From: Prauserella halophila
GTDB taxonomy: Bacteria > Actinomycetota > Actinomycetes > Mycobacteriales > Pseudonocardiaceae
NCBI RefSeq assembly: GCF_024171895.1
Contig: NZ_JAMTCQ010000009.1
Location: forward strand, 781,318 to 845,317
Direction: 5' to 3'
DNA: 64,000 nucleotides
Made by a program: the position numbers and the translations under genes. Positions 59,569 to 64,000 of this stretch are shown piece by piece. Every line of letters starts with the position of its first letter. Positions within the stretch are counted from its first letter, which is position 1. A model generated the notes under the pieces. The model was not told the origin of the DNA, did not search any database, and worked only from the letters and a program-made list of their open reading frames with translations.

Positions 59569-60521
59569 ATGGCTTCACCTGCTATGGAACGTGAATGGCC
59601 CGTGGTCCCTTCGAGTCGTACGGCTACGCCCGGGTGGCCGCGAACGCAGCGACCGCCTACGTCCGGCCGGGCGACACACCACGCGTGCTGCACGACACCG
59701 GCGACATCGATCCCGCCGTCGAACCCGCGGATTCCGACTGGAGCCGGGCTTGGGTCCGGCTCGACATTGCCACGTCCGTGCTCCGACAGCAGGACGCGGC
59801 CGTTCCTCGGAGACAGGTAGGTGTGTACCGCATGGGCACCTCGTACAGCTCGACCTTCCCGGTCAGTCTGCCGACGGACCCCGATGACCCTGCCGGCGTC
59901 GCCAGGAACGATCAAGCCGCGTTCGATCAGCTCGATCAGATGCTGTGCCACTGGGACCGGCCCCATCGGCGCTCGTATCACTGGATGGTCACTCTGGACG
60001 ACGAGCCTCACGCCGTCGAGCTGAGCCAACAGTGCCAGGCGGTCCTTCCGGAAGACGGCCTGGATCTCATCCCGCCGGAGAGCTTGCACCTGACCGTGCG
60101 GCGCTTCGGGTACGTCGATGAAGTCCCTGCTGGCACGCTCGACACCGCGGTCACCGCCGTCAGCGAGTACTGCCGGACAACCAGGCCTTTCCACCTCCGC
60201 CTGTTCCCTCTGGCCGGCTCACCCGGCGCTCTTCGCTTCAGCGTCGCCCCGTGGTCGCCACTGCTGTTCCTGCACCGAGCAGTGTCCGAGGCCTCCGGCT
60301 ACGACGACGTCGACCCGCTGACCCTGTACCGCCCGCACGTGGGCATTGCCTACAGCAATCGGGTGCAGCCACCCGGCCCGTTCATCGCCGCCGCTCACAA
60401 GGCCCGGCCGGTGCCGTCAACCGCGATCACCGTTACCGAGCTACGGCTGGTCGAGCTGTACCGAACCGACCACCAGTACCGATGGCATGTGCTCGAACGC
60501 TTCTCGCTCGCCGGAGCGTAG
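59569..60521 (+). CDS. 2H phosphoesterase-like protein with a probable N-terminal frameshift
   Basis: The uninterrupted frame from the ATG at 59595 gives 308 aa. Two His motifs, HLT in LHLTVRRFGYVDEVP (about residue 171) and HVG in YRPHVGIAYSN (about residue 249), mark a 2'-5' RNA ligase/2H phosphoesterase fold, though the second lacks the usual Thr or Ser. The ATG at 59569 has the only strong ribosome binding site (GGAGG) but is in another frame. One added base near 59608 would join its EREWPVVP to FESYGYARVA. The annotated span covers both. It may be a broken gene or a sequencing error. The substrate is unknown. Confidence 0.6.
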
Positions 60522-60612
60522 TGAACCGGTAGGCGCCGATTCCGACGACCGTCACTGACTGCCCGACGCCGCCTGCTCGACCCCGTGCACGCCGCGTGAA
60601 CAGCGCACAGGA
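60471..60612. repeat. inverted duplicate, copy 1
   Basis: The 3' end of the 2H gene and its flank recur in inverted orientation at 61569-61677. About 45 bp around the 2H stop are nearly identical (cgcttctcgctcgccggagc shared exactly), and the GTGCACGC-GCGTGAACAG segment recurs after a small gap. Confidence 0.8.
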
Positions 60613-61226
60613 AGCAGGTGCGGGTGCGGATCACCGGGTCCGTAGACGTTGAACAGGCGGGCGACTACTGCCGTGCAGTGGCCGAGTCGGTGCGCCTGGT
60701 CCTGCAACAGCCGTTCGCCGAACAGCTTGGACCAGCCGTACACGCCTTGCGGCTCAGGCGGATCATCCTCGCCATGCGGACTCTCGTTCGCGCCGTACAC
60801 GTCGGCGGTCGAGGCGAACACCAGCCGTTGCGGCGGGTGAACGGCGCAGGCATCCAGCACGTGCTGCGTGCCCAGCACGTTGATCGCCAAGGTTTCGGCG
60901 GGCGCGCCGTCACAGGCCGGAATGAAGTGCTGCGCGGCCAGATGCACCACAGCCCACGGGTGTTCGGCTGCCATGAGCTGTACCAGTTTCGAACGCTGGC
61001 GAATGTCGAGCACGTGACGCTGCACCTCGGCGCAGTCGGCGAACTCGTCGAGCCGGTGCAGCGTGCCCGCGCTTCCGTCGTCGACCGCCACTACGCGGAA
61101 ACCTCGTGCACGCAGCAGCCGTACGACGGGTACGCCGATCAAACCGGCGGCTCCCGTGACGAGCACAGCCACCGCACGTATCGAGGTTCCTGTCGACGCG
61201 GAGGGAGCGGCTGTACCAGGCGGCAT
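60552..61226 (-). pseudogene. truncated NAD-dependent sugar epimerase/dehydratase
   Basis: The 224-residue frame has the epimerase NAD loop LVTGAAGLIGVPVVRLLRARG, DDGSAGT, VVHLAAQHFIPACD, STADVYG and the catalytic Tyr-Lys in GVYGWSKLFGERLL. It follows the family until RLFNVYGPGDPHPHLLP (about residue 204), then changes into unrelated residues that lie in the duplicated segment (60471-60612). About 90-110 C-terminal residues of the sugar-binding part are missing, so it is probably inactive. The start could be a GTG near the glycine loop. Confidence 0.8.
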
Positions 61227-61298
61227 GTCGTGTACCTCCGGGACCTGGAATTGGGTGTCGGGTATCGAGGACGGCGGAGCGGTGTGCGGTCGGGCTGG

Positions 61299-61538
61299 TT
61301 ACAGGCTGTTCTTCAGAGCGTCGAGAAGTCGTGTGAGCAGCTCGGGAGTTGGCTCTGCCCACCCGTGATGCAGTGGCGTGTCGACCACGCAACGAAGAGG
61401 TTCGGTCGGGATTTCGTCCGCTAGATCGCCGGAAAAGACCCCGATCCGGTCCGCCCGATGCCGGCTGTCAGATGTCACAAGGAAGCCAGAGGGAACTCGA
61501 AGGGCGGCGCGCGATCGTCGGCGCTCCCGGCTTTCCAC
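61299..61538 (-). pseudogene. C-terminal fragment of an unrecognised gene
   Basis: A 79-codon frame whose last 60 residues look like genuine protein (SGFLVTSDSRHRADRIGVFS, DTPLHHGWAEPTPELL, ending LLDALKNSL). Its beginning runs into the inverted duplicate. It sits 72 bp upstream of the truncated epimerase in the same direction and was probably co-transcribed with it before rearrangement. No family is recognised. Confidence 0.4.
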
Positions 61539-61568
61539 TCGGAGGCAATGCCAGAAGCGCCGTAATCG

Positions 61569-61677
61569 CCTGTGTTCTGTTCACGCTGCGTGCACGGGTC
61601 GGGCAGTCGGCGATTACCTGTTCACGACGCTCCGGCGAGCGAGAAGCGTTCCAGAACACGGGCACTGGTGGTATGCC
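61569..61677 (-). pseudogene. inverted remnant of the 2H phosphoesterase 3' end
   Basis: On the minus strand this segment encodes TTSARVLERFSLAGAS and a stop, matching the end of the intact gene (HQYRWHVLERFSLAGA). The following non-coding flank matches 60524-60612. It is copy 2 of the inverted duplicate and has no start. Confidence 0.75.
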
Positions 61678-61697
61678 ACGCGGCTACTGGCGTGGCC

Positions 61698-62261
61698 TCA
61701 GGCCTGGAGGGCGGTCCATTCGTCGGCGAGCAGCGAGTAGAGCACTGAGTCTCGCCAGGCGCTGTTGGTGAAGACGTGATCGCGCAGTACGCCTTCGCGG
61801 GTGAAGCCGATGCGTTGGACGACGGCGTGGCTGGCCTTGTTCTCAGGTCCGATAGCCGCCGACACCCGGTGTCGTTGCAGTGGTCCGAAGGCCAGTTCCA
61901 GCATGGTGCGGACGGTGTCGGTGGCGTATCCACGGCCCTGGTGGTCGGCGGCGATGGCGTAGCCCAGCTTCGCGGCCTGAACACCGGCAAAGCCGAGACG
62001 TGCGAAGCCGACGACCTCGTCGGATGGGCTCTCGCCTTTCGGGGTTACCGCGAGGTAGTACTCCGACCGGGGTTCGAGCTGGGCGCGTTCCAGGGTCCCG
62101 TTCAGCATGGCCGAGGCTTCGTCTCGGGTGCGGGCGTCGAACGCGAGATGGGACGTCACGCGCTCGTCGCCGACGATGCGGTGCACGTCGTCGAGGTCGT
62201 CGGGTGTGAACTCACGGATCCTGACGTGCTTGCCAACAAGATCGATTCGATGGGTCGTCAC
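61698..62261 (-). CDS. GNAT acetyltransferase, RimJ/RimL type
   Basis: 187 aa from a GTG at 62261. Features: VRIREFTPDDLDDVHRIVGD at the N terminus, the acetyl-CoA loop LGYAIAADHQGRGYATDTVRTMLELAFG near residue 105, and NKASHAVVQRIGFTREGVLRDHVFTNSAWRDSVLYSLLADEW at the C terminus, all characteristic of ribosomal-protein-type N-acetyltransferases. It may acetylate a protein N terminus or a small amine. It lies at the edge of the rearranged segment but is itself intact. Confidence 0.87.
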   Translation of the reverse strand: MTTHRIDLVGKHVRIREFTPDDLDDVHRIVGDERVTSHLAFDARTRDEASAMLNGTLERAQLEPRSEYYLAVTPKGESPSDEVVGFARLGFAGVQAAKLGYAIAADHQGRGYATDTVRTMLELAFGPLQRHRVSAAIGPENKASHAVVQRIGFTREGVLRDHVFTNSAWRDSVLYSLLADEWTALQA

Positions 62262-62649
62262 TGGGGCAACGTAAGGGGTTCACTGCTGAATGCGTGCAGG
62301 TGGTTGTGCAACTCGCCGGCACCTGAACCGCCTGCCACGGCTGTACTGCCCGCCGCACCTGATCGACGGCTGTCACCACGCCGTGGATTCGCTTCGATGA
62401 CGGCAATTCCAATACGGGTGCGACCGCCTCGGCGGCACCGTCGATCCGGCCACGATGAACCCTCGCGATCGCGAGTGCGCAGCAGGATTGTCCGGAACGG
62501 CCGGGCTCTACTAGGCATTTTCAGGAATCAGTCGTGATGAGGTTGTGTAGTCAGAGGTCGACGGTGGCGACCCACAAGGAGGGGGCTGCTGAATGGATGT
62601 GTGACGTCTGAGTTCGCTTGCTGATGTGCAGGCGTGGAAGGATGCGACT
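62262..62649. other. 388-bp region without a gene
   Basis: Moderate-GC sequence between the GNAT gene and the transposase remnant. Short frames are unconvincing. I found no matched IS inverted repeat at the left side of the remnant. Confidence 0.5.
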
Positions 62650-63015
62650 GTGCCCAGGCCGTATCCCCGTGAGTTCCGTGAGGATGTCGTGCGGGTCGCG
62701 CGTAAGCTACCGCTTGTTGCACGATGAGGTCACCGCCACGGGGTCGCGGTGTCGGACCGGACTGTGTGGAAGATCTGCTCGGACAACGAGTGGTGGTGTG
62801 TGTTCGGTAAGAAACGACGGCCGGAGAAGACTCGGCCCGGTTCGCCGGCGCACGAGGATCTGGTGCGCCGTGAGTTCACCGCCCCAGCGCCGAACCAGGT
62901 GTGGCTGATCGACACACCGAGCATTCCACCGGCGAGGGCACGGTCTACCTCTGCGGTGTCAAGGACGCGTGGTCGAGCCGGATCGTGGGCTACTCGATCG
63001 CCGATGCACACGTCG
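62650..63015 (+). pseudogene. IS3-family transposase remnant (orfA start fused to orfB internal part)
   Basis: A GTG at 62650 opens the orfA-type start PRPYPREFREDVVRVARK, which stops after 25 codons. From about 62748 an orfB-like segment follows (VSDRTVWKICSDNEWW; PAHEDLVRREFTAPAPNQVWL). Near 62915 the frame shifts, continuing STGEGTVYLCGVKDAWSSRIVGYSIADAH, where the DDE-domain Asp region would be, and ends. The central part of orfA and most of orfB are deleted. No activity is possible. Confidence 0.8.
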
Positions 63016-63027
63016 GTGGATCACGGG

Positions 63028-63534
63028 TCAGCCTCGGTCCGACGATCGGCGGATTCGCCGATTCCAGAGCACCAGTAGCCCCAAGGACACTCCAAGGCTG
63101 AACGCAGCTACGAGGATGGCGGCGAGGGCAGTCACCAAGTCCAACTCGCCGGGATGGATCGCCCGGAGGTATCCACTGAAAAGCACCAGCCACAGACCGA
63201 GGGCGAGAACGTCGCGGGGCCGATTGTGCCTCACTCGTGGGGAGTTCCGGGCACTGCTCACCCCCAGCAGGGCGGCGTAGCAGCTGGCCGTGAGAAGTCC
63301 TACAAGGAGGACAGCCATGAAGACCCAGATGTAGGGGAGCGCCTCCCCTCCGGCGATCCACAAACTCCCACCGGCGGCTCCCAGGCCGAGGAGGAGGATG
63401 ACCTGGAGCCCTGCCGCGGCGGCCTCGTTCGACACGTCACGTCGTCGTTCTTCGCTGTAGAGCGGGTTGGAGAGGTCTCCGACCCATCGGATGGCACGCA
63501 CCACAGGCTTGAGTCGCTGCTCGTATTCACTCAT
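63028..63534 (-). CDS. small four-helix membrane protein
   Basis: 168 aa from the ATG at 63534 with GGGGAG upstream. A soluble N-terminal 45 residues (SEYEQRLKPVVRAIRWVGDLSNPLYSEERRRD) precede four hydrophobic segments (VILLLGLGAAGGSLWIAG; WVFMAVLLVGLLTASCYAALLG; VLALGLWLVLFSGYL; AAILVAAFSLGVSLGLLVLW). It overlaps the XRE regulator gene by 8 bp, a common XRE-plus-membrane-protein pairing. No function is assigned. Confidence 0.7.
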   Translation of the reverse strand: MSEYEQRLKPVVRAIRWVGDLSNPLYSEERRRDVSNEAAAAGLQVILLLGLGAAGGSLWIAGGEALPYIWVFMAVLLVGLLTASCYAALLGVSSARNSPRVRHNRPRDVLALGLWLVLFSGYLRAIHPGELDLVTALAAILVAAFSLGVSLGLLVLWNRRIRRSSDRG

Positions 63535-63844
63535 CGGGCTCTCCCCTGCCATCGACTGATTCCCCTCGTGTCCCCGCCTTCTGTCCGGCACGGGCACGCC
63601 CGTCTTCCCCAGCTCGATCGGTCGCCTCGCCCTGTGGGGCGAACAACGCCTCCACGGTGGTGTCCAGGTATCGAGCCACTGCCAACGCCAGATACACCGA
63701 TGGCGCGTAATCATCCCGCTCCATTGCCACCACCGTCTGCCGGGCTACCCCGGCAGCTTCGGCCAGTTGGGCTTGGGTGACCTCAACGGCCCGGCGTACC
63801 TGACGCACCCGGTTGTTGCGATCGCTGACGGATGTCTGTTCCAC
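63527..63844 (-). CDS. XRE-family helix-turn-helix regulator (YozG-like)
   Basis: 105 aa from a GTG at 63844. A compact Cro/CI HTH, NRVRQVRRAVEVTQAQLAEAAGVARQTVVAMERDDYAPSVYLALAVARYLDTTVEALF, covers residues 8-64; a polar tail follows. Proteins of this short class usually repress their own operon with a membrane partner, here the overlapping downstream gene. GACA-N3-TGTC at 63868-63878 overlaps a TTGACA -35 on the minus strand and is a plausible operator. Confidence 0.82.
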   Translation of the reverse strand: MEQTSVSDRNNRVRQVRRAVEVTQAQLAEAAGVARQTVVAMERDDYAPSVYLALAVARYLDTTVEALFAPQGEATDRAGEDGRARAGQKAGTRGESVDGRGEPDE

Positions 63845-63867
63845 GTGCCACTTTGTCCAGCGAGCTC

Positions 63868-63880
63868 GACAGAATGTCAA
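63868..63880 (-). promoter_or_regulatory. promoter -35 with overlapping dyad for the XRE operon
   Basis: On the minus strand TTGACA (63880-63875) overlaps GACAGAATGTC (63868-63878), a small dyad about 25-35 bp before the regulator start. A matching -10 is not clear. Confidence 0.35.
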
Positions 63881-64000
63881 GCAGACCTGTCGTTCGCGGA
63901 TGCCCTTATGGCTGGCTCGAGCGGCTGCGGGGAGGTGTCCCGGCTTCCGGGCCGGCTGTGAAGCGACCAAGCATTCGCATCTCACGGCGGAGGGCTCCGT

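Noticed and set aside
62650-63015. Active insertion sequence
   Set aside because: The transposase is internally deleted and frameshifted, and no matching terminal inverted repeats or target-site duplication could be found by eye.

Overview
High-GC actinomycete chromosome. Third positions are almost all G or C, GTG starts and 4-bp ATGA/GTGA overlaps are common, and the gene content (acyl-CoA carboxylase and FadE sets, TetR/PucR regulators, a DUF3556 protein) points to Actinomycetes, plausibly Pseudonocardiales. That placement is inference from style and content. No rRNA, tRNA or CRISPR was seen.

Layout. 1-2150: PucR regulator cut by the window edge, a small unknown protein and a TetR repressor. 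2308-8124: secreted SGNH esterase, then an accD1-accA1-acyl-CoA dehydrogenase operon of the leucine/isovalerate degradation type, preceded by a dyad-rich operator that shares its motif with the tetR promoter. 8229-10096: methionine aminopeptidase and a PhaC-like hydrolase. 10196-21484: the centrepiece, a nicotinate catabolic cluster by the maleamate pathway: MarR regulator, 6-hydroxynicotinate monooxygenase, MFS importer, three-subunit molybdenum hydroxylase with a CoxG-like protein, then NicF, NicD, NicX and NicE. 21469-25725: luciferase-like monooxygenase with its FMN reductase, a quinone oxidoreductase and a serine hydrolase. 25892-33443: beta-oxidation block (two FadE proteins, a double-domain TetR, FadA, FadB). 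33572-37492: 2-hydroxyacid dehydrogenase, an alpha/beta hydrolase lacking the catalytic Ser, quinone oxidoreductase and flavin reductase. 37519-47497: an ABC and a TRAP importer back to back, with an arylmalonate-decarboxylase-like enzyme, a ThDP enzyme and an FAD dehydrogenase. 48256-52867: DUF3830 protein and GabT, divergent from GabD and a tartrate/malate dehydrogenase-like enzyme.

From about 53 kb GC content falls by eye and the content looks accessory: an operon of FAD oxidoreductase, DUF3556 membrane protein and acyl-CoA synthetase opposite a PucR regulator; then a scarred region with a frameshifted 2H phosphoesterase, an inverted partial copy of its 3' end, a truncated epimerase, a GNAT, an IS3-type transposase remnant, and an XRE regulator with a small membrane protein.

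Two cross-cutting signals stand out. Short tandem repeats (periods 8, 15, 16 and 21 bp) repeatedly sit at or just after stop codons; one 21-bp unit occurs at two loci and a relative at a third. Long perfect hairpins without U tracts sit between convergent genes. A 27-codon ORF with a strong ribosome binding site (47726-47809) occupies an otherwise empty 758-bp gap.
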